From: Planktothricoides sp. SR001
GTDB taxonomy: Bacteria > Cyanobacteriota > Cyanobacteriia > Cyanobacteriales > Laspinemataceae
Direction of reading: 5' to 3'
Assembly: GCF_001276715.1 (NCBI RefSeq)
Contig: NZ_LIUQ01000038.1
Location: 1-64,000, forward strand
DNA length: 64,000 bases
In this document: in pieces, positions 18,001 through 26,400 of the stretch
How positions within the stretch are numbered: position 1 is the first letter of the stretch
Layout: every line of letters starts with the position of its first letter
Program-made: the position numbers and the translations under genes
The notes under the pieces: model-generated
Database searches by the model: none
Seen by the model: the letters and a program-made list of their open reading frames with translations, nothing else
Told to the model about the DNA's origin: nothing

Positions 18001-19065
18001 TTAGGCTAAAACTGGTGTTTTTTGCTGCGGCCAACGCCCCACCGCTTTGCCAATTACAGACAGGTCTTGCATCAGTTTGTCAAATTTTGCTGGGGTTAAA
18101 GATTGTGGGCCATCGGATAGGGCTTTATTGGGCGTTGGATGCACTTCGATCATTAAAGCATCCGTTCCCGCCGCGATCGCTGCCATTGCCATTGAAGGCA
18201 CATATTCCCACTTACCAGTTCCATGACTGGGGTCAATGCAAATCGGCAGGTGAGTGAGCGATCGCAACACCGGAATCACCGACAAATCCAAAGTATTGCG
18301 CGTATAGTCCCGGTCAAAGGTGCGAATCCCCCGTTCACACAAAATCACCTGGGAATTTCCGGCGGCCAAAATATACTCAGCGGCCATCAACCACTCCTCA
18401 ATCGTCGCTGACATCCCTCGTTTCAGCAACACGGGTTTATTTTGACTGCCCACTTTTTTCAGCAACGCGAAATTCTGCATATTTCGCGCCCCCACCTGGA
18501 TCACATCTGCTACTTCCGCAATCTTTTCTAGATCCGCTGCATCCATCACTTCCGTAATAATCCCCAGACCACTGGCGTCTCTTGCCGCTGCCAGTAAACC
18601 GAGGGCACTTTCTCCATGTCCTTGAAACGCATAAGGGGAAGTGCGGGGTTTATAGGCACCCCCCCGGAGAAACTGGGCACCGGCAGCCTTGACTCGCAGT
18701 GCCGTCTCCACAATCATTTCCTCATTTTCCACGGAACAAGGCCCAGCGATTGTCACCAAAGGCTGATTTTCGCCAAAAATCACCGACCCGGCGGGGGTAG
18801 GCACCACTACATCGCTGGCTTCCCCTTGGCGAAACTCACGACTCGCTCGTTTAAACGGCTGTTCGACTCGCAAAACTTGCTCGATCCAAGGACTAATTTC
18901 TTGGAGAACTTCTCGGTCTAGGTCAACGGTATCTCCCACCAGACCAATCACCACTTTGTAGCGACCAACAATATTTTCTGGTGTTAGTCCCCATTTGGTT
19001 CTCAGTTCTTCATTAATCCGATCAATCTCCGCTGGTGGAGTCCCGACTTTTGTGACGATAATCAT
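18001..19065 (-). CDS. aroF: 3-deoxy-7-phosphoheptulonate synthase (DAHP synthase)
   Basis: Catalyses the first step of the shikimate pathway, condensing phosphoenolpyruvate and erythrose 4-phosphate to DAHP. The product is 354 aa when started at the ATG at 19065 (MIIVTKVGTPPAEID), which is the family-typical N-terminus; an in-frame extension to 19146 looks spurious. This is the type I-beta architecture, with a ~90-residue N-terminal ferredoxin-like domain followed by the TIM barrel. Visible motifs are GPCSVEN, FLRGGAYKPRTSPYAFQG, VGARNMQNF, KRGM, ILCERGIRTF, DPSHGTGK and MIEVHP, which supply phosphate- and metal-binding residues. The gene is transcribed leftward; the next leftward gene upstream, PAM68, ends ~250 bases away. 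Confidence 0.95.
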   Translation of the reverse strand: MIIVTKVGTPPAEIDRINEELRTKWGLTPENIVGRYKVVIGLVGDTVDLDREVLQEISPWIEQVLRVEQPFKRASREFRQGEASDVVVPTPAGSVIFGENQPLVTIAGPCSVENEEMIVETALRVKAAGAQFLRGGAYKPRTSPYAFQGHGESALGLLAAARDASGLGIITEVMDAADLEKIAEVADVIQVGARNMQNFALLKKVGSQNKPVLLKRGMSATIEEWLMAAEYILAAGNSQVILCERGIRTFDRDYTRNTLDLSVIPVLRSLTHLPICIDPSHGTGKWEYVPSMAMAAIAAGTDALMIEVHPTPNKALSDGPQSLTPAKFDKLMQDLSVIGKAVGRWPQQKTPVLA

Positions 19066-19315
19066 AAATTTCTCAATTTTTGTGTTGCTACGTCCTTTGT
19101 CATCTATTTTATCGATCGCAGCCCTAATAAACGAAGACTTACGCATGGTATCGGCTGATCCGCAGGGGGCGGTATGTTTTTACCACCTCATCAGATTCAG
19201 CAACGGTCAAACCCTGATGCGTAAGTCTTGTATATCTTTATTTGACGGTTAGATGTTGAGTGTTGACGATTGACTCTGCCAACCCAACATTTACTGGTGA
19301 TTTGACTGATGACAA

Positions 19316-19810
19316 CTAATTTTGTTGACGTTTTTCTTTTGCCGTCCGCCATGCTTGGGTCATTCGTCCCAAATTTGTGGTAAATTCGCTCCACCCTACC
19401 AGGCTTCCAGATATTTCAGGATCCCAAGACGCCGACAAAACGCCATAGCTTAACCCTAAGACGCCCAAGCCAAAAAAGCCCAAACTCACCAACACCACCG
19501 CTGTATTCGGTAGCTCAAAAATTTCATTGATCGTAATCCAATAGCTAACGATAAACGTAGCCATCCCCAAAGCGGAAGGTATTCCACATAAAATCGCCAT
19601 CCGGCGGATCATGCGATTGCTGACAACTTCCGGGATTGCCCTGTCCTCTTTGGCGATCGCCTTACTGGGTGGGTTGTTGGTGGCTTCTGCTTTGGCAGTG
19701 GGACGTGATGGTTGATTTTGCTCTGTTGCCCGATCAGCGGCTTTTTTGGCTGATTTTTTTCGTTTACCGGGTTCAAAGGGTAAGCGATCGCGTGTTGATT
19801 CCGACGACAT
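19316..19810 (-). CDS. PAM68 family photosystem II assembly protein, 164 aa
   Basis: The N-terminal ~60 residues are basic, hydrophilic and rich in Lys/Ala/Pro (PFEPGKRKKSAKKA). Two transmembrane helices follow (about residues 73-93 and 102-124, separated by ITINEIFELPNTA), then a conserved soluble tail ASWDPEISGSLVGWSEFTTNLGRMTQAWR. This is the PAM68 (formerly DUF3464) pattern; PAM68 proteins assist early photosystem II assembly and CP47 pigment insertion in thylakoids. It lies 23 bases downstream of rpsO on the same strand, so the two are probably co-transcribed. Confidence 0.9.
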   Translation of the reverse strand: MSSESTRDRLPFEPGKRKKSAKKAADRATEQNQPSRPTAKAEATNNPPSKAIAKEDRAIPEVVSNRMIRRMAILCGIPSALGMATFIVSYWITINEIFELPNTAVVLVSLGFFGLGVLGLSYGVLSASWDPEISGSLVGWSEFTTNLGRMTQAWRTAKEKRQQN

Positions 19811-19833
19811 AAGTTTTGTTACTGTTTAACCAC

Positions 19834-20103
19834 TTAACCACGAATGCCGAGGCGGGCAATCAGTGCCTGATACCGCGCCCGGTCTTCGTTTAGTATATAG
19901 GACAGCAACCGCTTTCTCTGGCCAATCACTTTTAGAAGTCCTCGACGGCAAGCGTAATCTTTGGGATTATTTTCTAGGTGTTGGCTGAGTTGTTTGACTC
20001 TTTCGGTGAGAATGGCAACCTGCAAATCAGCGGATCCGGTGTCCGTTTCATGCTTTTGGTATTCGTTGATGATTTGTTGTTTGACTGGTTGTGGCAAACC
20101 CAT
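19834..20103 (-). CDS. rpsO: 30S ribosomal protein S15
   Basis: The 89-residue product has the S15 signature: helical start [16 protein letters not shown], the conserved [22 protein letters not shown] block, [29 protein letters not shown], and the C-terminal [13 protein letters not shown]. It binds 16S rRNA in the central domain of the small subunit. The start is an ATG preceded by a purine-poor leader. It is the first gene of a probable rpsO-PAM68 unit downstream of ruvA, from which it is separated by a 460-bp repeat-filled spacer. Confidence 0.97.
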   Translation of the reverse strand: [89 protein letters not shown]

Positions 20104-20222
20104 TGATTTTTTTTGATTTTTCTAAAACAGCAATTTTTAATCATAGCAAATTCTTTTCGATTGGGTCTAGGGGTTTTCATCTATTTGCCTGATTTTTTTG
20201 TGAAAGCGCGGTTTTGGGGTGT

Positions 20223-20246
20223 GGGGCCGCCATCGGTGTGGGGTGT
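20223..20246. repeat. Dispersed 24-bp G-rich word
   Basis: GGGGCCGCCATCGGTGTGGG plus GTGT. The identical 24-bp word is found at 63163-63186 in another intergenic region. Confidence 0.8.
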
Positions 20247-20295
20247 AGGGGGAAGAGAGGGTGTAGCCCTTCGGCAGGCTCAGGGTAAGAGGTGT

Positions 20296-20356
20296 AGTGA
20301 ATAGTGAATAGTGAATAGTGAATAGTGAATAATGAATAGTGAATAGTGAATAGTGA
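20296..20356. repeat. Heptanucleotide tandem repeat (AGTGAAT)n
   Basis: About 8.7 copies of AGTGAAT, one with a G-to-A change (AATGAAT). Such heptamer arrays are the short tandemly repeated repetitive (STRR) type known in cyanobacteria. They lie in the ruvA-rpsO spacer. Confidence 0.9.
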
Positions 20357-20424
20357 TATTTCTTTTGTACGGGCGTCCTTGCGAAGCCCATGCCGTCAGG
20401 CTATATGGCCATTCGCCCCTACGA

Positions 20425-20556
20425 CTTTTCACTTTTCAATGCATCACTTTTCAATGCATCACTTTCCCCCCCCACACCCCAACCAACAACCAACCAACAA
20501 CCAACCAACAACAATCAACAATCAACAATCAACAATCAACAATCAACAATCAACAA
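20425..20556. repeat. Tandem arrays: CACTTTTCAATGCAT, AACCAACAACC and AATCAAC
   Basis: Three consecutive short arrays: a 15-mer repeated twice (about 20429-20462), an 11-mer AACCAACAACC about three times (20481-20512), and a 7-mer AATCAAC about six times (20512-20556). There is no gene here although open frames exist. Confidence 0.85.
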
Positions 20557-20563
20557 ATGACAA

Positions 20564-21193
20564 TTATTGACTGAGAAGCGCGATCGCCTGTCTAATCCAC
20601 TCATCCGCATCGGTATCCGCCGATAAATGCGGATCTCGGCTGAGACTGGTCAGAGTAGCCATGACTTCACTGGGGGTATATCCCAAAGCGAGTAAGGTCA
20701 TTTCTATATCCTCTTGGAGGGCTGGGTTTAGCCCTGGAGTGGCTGTGGTCGATAAACCCGATCGCTGATGCCATTCTGCCAGCTTGGTTCTGAGTTCCAA
20801 GGCAATGCGTTCAGCGGTTTTTTTGCCCACCCCAGGGGTTTGAATTAGCACTTTGGTGTTGCCGGTGACGATCGCCTGCACTAAGTCCGTCATGCCCAAG
20901 GTATCCAGGAGGGCGATCGCCAACTGAGAACCAATCCCACTCACACTGATTAACTGGCGATATAAGTCCCGTTCCGCTACTGATGCAAAGCCATATAATA
21001 TCCACTGGTCTTCCCGAACTTGTAAGTGGGTAAATACTTGAATAGGTTGCCCGACGCTCGTGGGCAACTGCTGCATCATCCGAGGCGGAATTTGCAAGTC
21101 ATAACCGATATGATTCACTTCTACGGTGAGAATAACTCGACAAGGAGCGATTTTTTGCACGCCGACGACTGTGCCTTTGAGATAGCTTAACAT
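20564..21193 (-). CDS. ruvA: Holliday junction branch migration protein RuvA
   Basis: RuvA binds Holliday junctions and loads the RuvB helicase for recombination and repair. The 209-residue product has the OB-fold start MLSYLKGTVVGVQKIAPCRVILTVEVNHIGYDL, then FTHLQVREDQWILYGF. Two helix-hairpin-helix motifs follow (SGIGSQLAIALLDTL and TPGVGKKTAERIALELRTKL), and the C-terminal RuvB-interacting domain contains EDIEMTLLALGYTPSEV. Length is standard. The adjacent rpsO-PAM68 pair lies downstream on the same strand. Confidence 0.96.
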   Translation of the reverse strand: MLSYLKGTVVGVQKIAPCRVILTVEVNHIGYDLQIPPRMMQQLPTSVGQPIQVFTHLQVREDQWILYGFASVAERDLYRQLISVSGIGSQLAIALLDTLGMTDLVQAIVTGNTKVLIQTPGVGKKTAERIALELRTKLAEWHQRSGLSTTATPGLNPALQEDIEMTLLALGYTPSEVMATLTSLSRDPHLSADTDADEWIRQAIALLSQ

Positions 21194-21210
21194 TTTTTGA
21201 TTAGTTATTA

Positions 21211-21250
21211 AATATTAGTTATTAGTTATTGGTTATTAGTTATTGGTTGT
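21211..21250. repeat. Heptanucleotide tandem repeat (TTATTAGT/TTATTGGT type)
   Basis: Alternating TATTAGT and TATTGGT heptamers just upstream of ruvA. They are followed by TTGTTGGGTAGGGATTCTTT, a phrase that also follows the heptamer array at 36944-36978. Confidence 0.75.
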
Positions 21251-21470
21251 TGGGTAGGGATTCTTTGGTTGTTGGTTGTTTGTTATTTATGGTTCTTTAT
21301 TAGGGTTAGGGTTGGGAAATTGTCTCAGAAATCCCTAGAATTCCTTGACAATTTTAACCATAAGAGAAGTCAGGTACTCAAGCATCGTTGCGCCTATCTC
21401 AATGGGGCTTTTGGTGCCTAAATTATCTAAGTATTTCTACTTATAGATTAATTTAATGGAGATGCTCCCG

Positions 21471-21614
21471 AAGCAACCAAGCAAAGAAACCAAGAAACCG
21501 GGTTGCTATCAGCCATAAGGTTTGGTGACAAAGATGGTATTAAGTCTTTGGTAGGGTGCGTTAGTAGGGGTAAAATTTAGGGTTCAAATTAATTATCTTC
21601 ATTCCCGAATAGAC
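21471..21614. repeat. Degenerate copies of the two island repeat families
   Basis: An AAGCAACCAAGCAAAGAAACC...CCGGGTT unit is followed by TTTGGTAGGGTGCGTTAGTAGGGG...ATTAATTATCTTCATTCCCG. Both families are described at 23513-27530. Confidence 0.7.
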
Positions 21615-21640
21615 GCTTTTTTTTATTCAGCTTTTTTTAT

Positions 21641-23020
21641 TCAAAATTGGTACGGTCTCAATACAGGTGACATTCCATAAAGATGATCGGTTTTTTCTAT
21701 CCAATAACGACGGCAAAGAGATTGTAGGATATCCAGTAAATCGGCATATGGCATCGGGGCAATTTCTAATAGTTTGACCAGGGCGATCGCCTCATTTTCT
21801 TTAGCTAATAGGGATAAAAGTTGCTTTTCTGGTTCCGATAGGTAAGCCAACGGTTGCTGTAAAATATCTTTCAAATCTTGGGGAAATAATAAAGGCTGAT
21901 TTTGTAACACTTCAGTCACAGTTAAGCCTAATTCAACCATAAAATTCGCCACAGTTTTTAACCATAACGGGTTGCCTTGATAATGATCAATGAATCGGGA
22001 GCCGTTTGCTTCGGGTTCTAATCCTTGTTCGGCGATAATTTGGTGAGCGGATGCAGTGTCTAACCCGGTCAAGATTAAGTTAGGGGTATTTGGGTGTTTA
22101 ATTTGAGCAATTTCTCGCGGGTATTCCCAACCAATTAAGAGAAAACAAGTTTGATGCGATCGCTCTTTAATTTGTTTAAAGAAACTGCGATAATCCTCAT
22201 ATTTTGGTTGATAATGACCGGCCAATTCACCCCGCATAAACAGGTAATGGATATCATCTAAAATAATTAAACAGCGATGATTTTGTAAAAATTTCATCAG
22301 GTTCATCAGGGGTAGCGGTGAAGTTTGATTATCCCCCTCGGTAAAAATTTCGGTTAAATTATTTTGCAATTGGGCAAGGGTCGGGCAAGTTTCCAGACTA
22401 CGCCAAATCACATATTCAAATTCATGTTTAATTTCTTCTACAAGTTTTATCCCCAGGGCGGTTTTGCCCATCCCTATCATGCCAGTAATGGTTAAAAGTT
22501 GTGCTTTTTCTGTGAGGATTTCCTTTTTGAGTAGTTCCAGTTCAGCAGTCCGATTATAGAAGCTGCCTAACTTGGGCATTTCACTTAAATCGTGATGGAA
22601 AGTTGGGGTTTGTTGGGGGTTAGATGTTGTTTTATTTTGTGGGTTTTGGTTAGTTGTATCTGGTGGTTGTCTGGCTTCTCCGCAGATATTAATATTCCTA
22701 ATTTGCACAGAATCTTGAGCAACATTTGATGAAAATAAGGCAAATTGCAGCCTCTCCATTGTCGATCTAAAATTAGATTTAGTAACTTTAGTAACTTCCT
22801 CAGTAACTTCTTCCTCTAACTCCTTTGAAAGTATCTGCCATAATTTTGCTCCAACATCCCGAACATAACTCTCATTACAGTGCTTTTCTTGGGCAATTTC
22901 GCTGTATTTCTTACCTTGCAGAGTTCCCCGTGCGATCGCCTGTTGCAAGTCATCAAGGTGTTGCCCGGTCTTAGCAAACACCAGAGCGTCAGCCATTTTT
23001 AGCACTTCATCAAGATTCAT
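21641..23020 (-). CDS. STAND ATPase: vMAP-type HTH plus NB-ARC, 459 aa
   Basis: Residues 1-90 match the N-terminal helix-turn-helix found on many cyanobacterial signalling proteins (LDEVLKMADALVFAKTGQHLDDLQ, LQGKKYSEIAQEKHCNESYVRDVG, ending TKSNFRSTMERL). After a Gln/Asn/Thr-rich linker comes an NB-ARC-type ATPase with P-loop GMIGMGKT (180-187), a Walker B-like CLIILDDIHYL near residue 250 and a winged-helix region (SEPEKQLLSLLAKENEAIALV). It ends at LYGMSPVLRPYQF with no WD40, TPR or other sensor repeats, whereas many relatives carry long C-terminal repeats. The family couples ATP-driven oligomerisation to signalling or defence. The trigger here is unknown. Confidence 0.8.
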   Translation of the reverse strand: MNLDEVLKMADALVFAKTGQHLDDLQQAIARGTLQGKKYSEIAQEKHCNESYVRDVGAKLWQILSKELEEEVTEEVTKVTKSNFRSTMERLQFALFSSNVAQDSVQIRNINICGEARQPPDTTNQNPQNKTTSNPQQTPTFHHDLSEMPKLGSFYNRTAELELLKKEILTEKAQLLTITGMIGMGKTALGIKLVEEIKHEFEYVIWRSLETCPTLAQLQNNLTEIFTEGDNQTSPLPLMNLMKFLQNHRCLIILDDIHYLFMRGELAGHYQPKYEDYRSFFKQIKERSHQTCFLLIGWEYPREIAQIKHPNTPNLILTGLDTASAHQIIAEQGLEPEANGSRFIDHYQGNPLWLKTVANFMVELGLTVTEVLQNQPLLFPQDLKDILQQPLAYLSEPEKQLLSLLAKENEAIALVKLLEIAPMPYADLLDILQSLCRRYWIEKTDHLYGMSPVLRPYQF

Positions 23021-23230
23021 GGATTCGGGTAGATTTCGGGATTTTCCGTATTATAGCCAACATTTCCTAGCATTTTCCAACAAATTCTGGCATTTTCCAA
23101 CAGTTTTGACGCGGTGGAGTTGGGGTTGCCGACAAAATTGCCAACAAAATCGAGCATTTTAGCCTAGACAACGCTTTGATTTAGCAACGATCATAGGAGA
23201 GGTATTCAAGCACATATTTCTTAGTAAAGT

Positions 23231-23473
23231 ATGTTTATACTTGCCACAATTAACATTTTTGCAGTTTTATGGTCATCTTTCGTCTGGGGAGTTGCAGGAG
23301 TTGGGGCAGGACTTTTAGCTGTTATACCCGTTGGCGGCATCTTCGAGGCTTTGACTGGTGATCGTGAAGCCGCAAATCGATGGACTACATTTGTCGTTTG
23401 TGCGATTATTCTAATTGCTATCATATCTGGTGGAATGCAAGAACTCAACGAGCAGATTTATCAATCTCGGTAA
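23231..23473 (+). CDS. Small membrane protein, 80 aa
   Basis: The product has two hydrophobic segments, about residues 2-34 (with a Gly-rich WGVAGVGAGLLAVIPVGGIF stretch) and 50-67. It starts at an ATG after TTAGTAAAGT. Its last codons (IYQSR, stop) fall in a sequence that recurs in repeats of this island (ATTTATAAATCTCGGTAAAAATC near 25440), so the C-terminus may have been reshaped. I do not recognise the family. Confidence 0.5.
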   Translation: MFILATINIFAVLWSSFVWGVAGVGAGLLAVIPVGGIFEALTGDREAANRWTTFVVCAIILIAIISGGMQELNEQIYQSR

Positions 23474-23512
23474 AAATCTAAAGTTTGTCGCCGCCTAACG
23501 CACCCTACCAAT

Positions 23513-23740
23513 AAAGAAACCGGGTTTCTGTGAGCATTAAGGTGAGGTGACAGAGATGGTCTAAAGAAACCCGGTTTCTCTGTTGCCCCAAGCAAGCAAA
23601 GAAACCGGGTTTCTATCAGCATTTTGGTTGGGTGACAAAGATGGTCTGAAGAAACCCGGTTTCTCTGTTGCCCTCAGCAAGCAACCAAGCAAAAAAACCG
23701 GGTTAGAAACCGGGTTTCTTGGTTGGGTGACAGAGATTTG
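23513..23740. repeat. Palindromic AGAAACC(G/C)GGTTTCT repeat cluster
   Basis: Three ~80-bp units in tandem. Each has the near-self-complementary 15-mer AGAAACCGGGTTTCT at the left, a spacer like ATCAGCATTTTGGTTGGGTGACAAAGATGGTCT, and AGAAACCCGGTTTCT at the right, with GCAACCAAGC/GTTGCC flanks. The family recurs at 24443-24552, 25100-25662, 26401-26490, 27246-27530 and 48755-48806. Confidence 0.9.
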
Positions 23741-23822
23741 GTGTCAATTACCGAGTTTCTGAATTAAGTTGATCGCTGATGCTATAATCAAATAATCATA
23801 TCTATAACGATCAATAACTAAG

Positions 23823-24050
23823 ATGTCGCCCGCTAAAGAAATCTCAATTTCCTTACCAACATCCCTAGTACAATTTATTGAGAACTATAAAACCGCCAAA
23901 GGATGTCAATCCCCTGACCAAGTGATTCAATTAGCTTTAGAATTATTGAGAAATCAAGAACTAGAATCCGCTTACAGAGAAGCATCTAGTGAAATTGATT
24001 CCGCTTGGGATATTACAATTGCCGATGGATTAACCGATGAAACGTGGTGA
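23823..24050 (+). CDS. Antitoxin, ribbon-helix-helix type (MazE-like), 75 aa
   Basis: A short protein with a beta-strand plus two-helix DNA-binding start (EISISLPTSLVQFIENYKTAKGCQSPDQVIQLALELL), as in CopG/ParD-like antitoxins, and an acidic C-terminal tail (SEIDSAWDITIADGLTDETW) that would bind and block the toxin. Its last 14 bases overlap the start of the MazF toxin gene, the classical antitoxin-first arrangement with translational coupling. It probably represses its own promoter. The upstream ~80 bases are AT-rich. Confidence 0.85.
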   Translation: MSPAKEISISLPTSLVQFIENYKTAKGCQSPDQVIQLALELLRNQELESAYREASSEIDSAWDITIADGLTDETW

Positions 24051-24375
24051 AATTTACTATGCTAATCTCAGTCCGGCGGTTGGATCGGAAATGGATAAAC
24101 GCCGCCCCGTGCTTATAGTAAGTAACGATGCAAATAACCGCGCAGCGGATACAGTGACAATTCTACCCATTACCTCTAATGTGACTCGCGTTTACCCTTT
24201 TGAAGTGTTAATCAATCCGGAGGATAGCGGTTTATCCAAGCCTTCCAAGGTGCAAGCGCAGCAGGTGCGAACTATTTCTAAACAAAGGATCGGTGGGGAT
24301 GCAGTGGGTTTTTTGAGTCAGGAAGTTATGCAAATAGTAGAGACTGCCCTCAAACTCCACTTAAAGCTAGATTAA
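24037..24375 (+). CDS. mazF: MazF/PemK-type endoribonuclease toxin, 112 aa
   Basis: An mRNA-cleaving toxin of the MazF/PemK fold. Family hallmarks are the start KRGEIYYANLSPAVGSEMDKRRPVLIVSND, with the conserved Arg in KRRPVLIVS, then TVTILPITSN and a Ser/Lys-containing SKPSKVQAQQVRTISKQRIG segment. The length is normal and the reading frame intact, so it should be active. The start overlaps the antitoxin stop (ATGAAACGTGGTGA). The symbol refers to the family; the target sequence cannot be deduced. Confidence 0.92.
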   Translation: MKRGEIYYANLSPAVGSEMDKRRPVLIVSNDANNRAADTVTILPITSNVTRVYPFEVLINPEDSGLSKPSKVQAQQVRTISKQRIGGDAVGFLSQEVMQIVETALKLHLKLD

Positions 24376-24442
24376 ATTTCCTCACGATCGCCATTGATTC
24401 ATTCACCTTTATTTGTGGTTAAAAAAGCGCGATCGCGCCAAA

Positions 24443-24552
24443 ATCAACCAAGTAAAGAAACCGGGTTTCTATCAGCATTTTGGTTGGGTGACAAAGATGG
24501 TCTAAAGAAACCCGGTTTCTGACGCCATCAGCAAGCAACTAAGCAAAGAAAC
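24443..24552. repeat. Palindromic repeat unit that truncates a VapC gene
   Basis: One AGAAACCGGGTTTCT...AGAAACCCGGTTTCT unit with its flanks. Its right edge (about 24552) coincides with the point where the VapC homology at 24553-24753 stops. Confidence 0.8.
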
Positions 24553-24753
24553 TTGTAGTGCTAAATCAATCCAGACTTGTACATCCATTGATAGCCCGAG
24601 TCTATCTTTGGCAATGAGCATTGCTACTTCCCAGCAACTAATCGCACAAATCCCAATCTGGTCTGCTCCCTGAATGATTTCTCCGGCGTGAGGAGCTAGT
24701 TTGTCGGATTCATTGACCCACCAAAGCCAAGCATGAGTATCGAGAATAATCAT
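24502..24753 (-). pseudogene. Truncated VapC-like PIN toxin
   Basis: The frame begins at ATG 24753 (MIILDTHAWLWWVNESDKL), a typical VapC start with the first catalytic Asp at residue 4. It continues through ISCWEVAMLIAKDRL with the conserved Glu. PIN homology ends after ~67 residues at WIDLALQ. The final 16 residues (VSLLSCLLMASETGFL) are translated from the palindromic repeat. The C-terminal half, with the remaining acidic residues, is missing, and no matching remnant is visible beyond the repeat. The toxin is therefore expected to be inactive. Its start overlaps the antitoxin stop by 4 bases (ATGA). Confidence 0.8.
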
Positions 24754-24968
24754 TCGTCTGTTTCCCAAGGCTCATCAATGGGAGAAATCAGGTCATCCTC
24801 AAAAATAATACTTCCTTTGAGGGGGTTGTTTTCAATATCAATAGATGACGGTGTGCTTTCCTGGTTTTCTAACACAATGACGCAGATGGTTTTTCCTTCC
24901 CATTGGGAGGAGTATTGAGACGGAATGTTAATGATGCCGTTGTGAAGAATCGTTTTAAATGAAATCAT
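24750..24968 (-). CDS. Putative antitoxin partner of the truncated VapC, 72 aa
   Basis: A 72-residue protein with a beta-rich start (SFKTILHNGIINIPSQYSSQWEGKTICVIVLEN), a likely DNA-binding or dimerisation domain, and a very acidic tail (IIFEDDLISPIDEPWETDE) expected to cover a toxin. Its stop overlaps the vapC start in ATGA, the classic operon arrangement. I cannot place it firmly in a named antitoxin superfamily. It is intact although its toxin is truncated. Confidence 0.7.
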   Translation of the reverse strand: MISFKTILHNGIINIPSQYSSQWEGKTICVIVLENQESTPSSIDIENNPLKGSIIFEDDLISPIDEPWETDE

Positions 24969-25010
24969 AGGTTAACAGAATTAAGGATGTGTATCTAGTT
25001 TAACCACCTC

Positions 25011-25662
25011 TTTGGTAGGGTGCGTGTTTGCGGGGCAAAATTTATGGCTCAAATTAATTATTTTCATTCCCGCCGTAACGCACCAATAGCCAAAAAGGTA
25101 CTCAAGCAACCAAGCAAAGAAACCGGGTTTCTATGAGCATTTTGGTGGGGTGACAAAGATGGTCTGAAGAAACCCGGTTTCTCTGTTGCCCCCAAGCAAC
25201 CAAGCAAAGAAACCGGGTTTCTAGTAGGGGCCAATGCGAGAACGCCCCTACTAGGTTGGGTGACAAATATGGTCTAAAGAAACCCGGTTTCTGGATAGAG
25301 GCGATCGCCTACAGTCTTTGGTAATCTTTGGTAGTCTTTGGTAGGGTGCGTTAGTCGGGGGTAAATTTATGCCTCCAATTAACCATCTCCATTCCAGACG
25401 TAACGCACCTTTATTGCTAAATATTGGTGCGTTACGGCGGATTTATAAATCTCGGTAAAAATCTCAATTTTTTCGCCGCAAACACGCACCCTACAATAAA
25501 GAAACCGGGTTTCTGCGATAATGTTGATTGGGTGACAGAGATTTGGGTAAGAAACCCGGTTTCTCTGTTGCCCCCAAGCAACCAAGCAACCAAGCAAAGA
25601 AGCCGGGTTTCTATGAACCCTCTGGTGGGGTGACAAAGACGGTCTAAAGAAACCCGGTTTCT
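25011..25662. repeat. Mosaic of two palindromic repeat families
   Basis: Copies of family A (AGAAACC(G/C)GGTTTCT units at about 25119-25175, 25209-25292, 25500-25563 and 25598-25662) alternate with family B. Family B copies lie at 25011-25085, 25339-25408 and 25424-25495; they start TTTGGTAGGGTGCGT and end CGTAACGCACC, with a conserved interior ATTAATTATCTTCATTCCCG. Open frames exist here but they lie wholly in repeats. No gene is supported between 24968 and 25672. Confidence 0.88.
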
Positions 25663-25671
25663 GGGATTTTT

Positions 25672-26047
25672 CTAACCATCAACAACTACCAAATCTACCC
25701 TGCAGCGAGTTGCGGCTTCTGCCAAGCGGCGATCGAGTGTTGCAATTGGCAATTTTAATCGTATGGCTAACTCTAAATATGCCGCATCATAAGCCGCTAA
25801 ACCTTCTTTTCTTGCCAGATCAAATGTTGAAGAGAACGCCTTGCTATCCGTTGCTTCCTCAACGTGAATTAACAAAGATTGTAACAAAGCGATCGCTAAT
25901 TGTGATTGCTCCTGAGTCATACGGTTGCGTCGTTCCGCCACCAGTAGAGTATTCGCGACTTCTAGTGACCAAATTGCCGGTACAATCGTTATTTTCATCG
26001 ACTAAGCACCAACTAATTGCGATCGAACAATCTAAGACAAAATGCAT
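25672..26047 (-). pseudogene. VapC-like PIN toxin broken by a deletion and frameshift
   Basis: The N-terminal piece starts at ATG 26047 with MHFVLDCSIAISWCLVDEN (first catalytic Asp at residue 6), then loses frame near 25990. The C-terminal piece, in another frame, reads VPAIWSLEVANTLLVAERRNRM and continues to GLAAYDAAYLELAIRLKLPIATLDRRL, with the conserved Glu and two Asp of PIN nucleases. About 15 residues between the pieces are missing compared with normal length (~140 aa; my estimate). Neither piece alone would be an active nuclease. It is directly downstream of an intact antitoxin gene. Confidence 0.82.
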
Positions 26048-26319
26048 TAAAATCTCCGCCCTTCATCAATCATTTCTCGAATAAAATTTGGTGACAACGC
26101 CACTTGTTGCTGCAATTTTCGCATTTGCTCAATGGCTTGTTGAATTGATTCTTTAGTGGTCAACTTCCCCCAGGCATTATACTTGGATTTAGTTTCTTCA
26201 GATAATAACGGCTGTACTACTAATACTACTTCAACCGCAGTATTTTTTAAATTAGCTGGCATCGTAATTTGGAGAATACCATCGGTTACCACATGAGAAT
26301 TCAGCTTAATTGTTTCCAT
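26047..26319 (-). CDS. Putative VapB-type antitoxin, 90 aa
   Basis: The product starts METIKLNSHVVTDGILQITMPANLKNTAVEVVLVV, a swapped-hairpin-like beta domain often seen in antitoxins. It ends in a helical tail TKESIQQAIEQMRKLQQQVALSPNFIREMIDEGRRF. Its stop codon overlaps the start of the PIN toxin frame (TAATG), so the two formed one operon. It remains intact although the toxin is frameshifted. Assignment to VapB rests on context and shape, not a verified profile match. Confidence 0.75.
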   Translation of the reverse strand: METIKLNSHVVTDGILQITMPANLKNTAVEVVLVVQPLLSEETKSKYNAWGKLTTKESIQQAIEQMRKLQQQVALSPNFIREMIDEGRRF

Positions 26320-26400
26320 CTCTTTTGCTCCAGAAAAACCTATTCTATTTTATCTCAAATTAGTCTAAATTTACCAGGATATTGAGAATTCATCTTACAA

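Noticed and set aside
18995-19146. N-terminal extension of aroF to 19146
   Set aside because: The canonical DAHP synthase start MIIVTKVG is at 19065 and the extension has no homology pattern.
20346-20574. Overlapping frames in the ruvA-rpsO spacer
   Set aside because: They are translations of tandem repeats (Asn/Gln/Thr runs) and not genes.
25379-25636. Open frames on both strands between the VapC-like genes
   Set aside because: They consist wholly of repeat families A and B, so coding is not supported.
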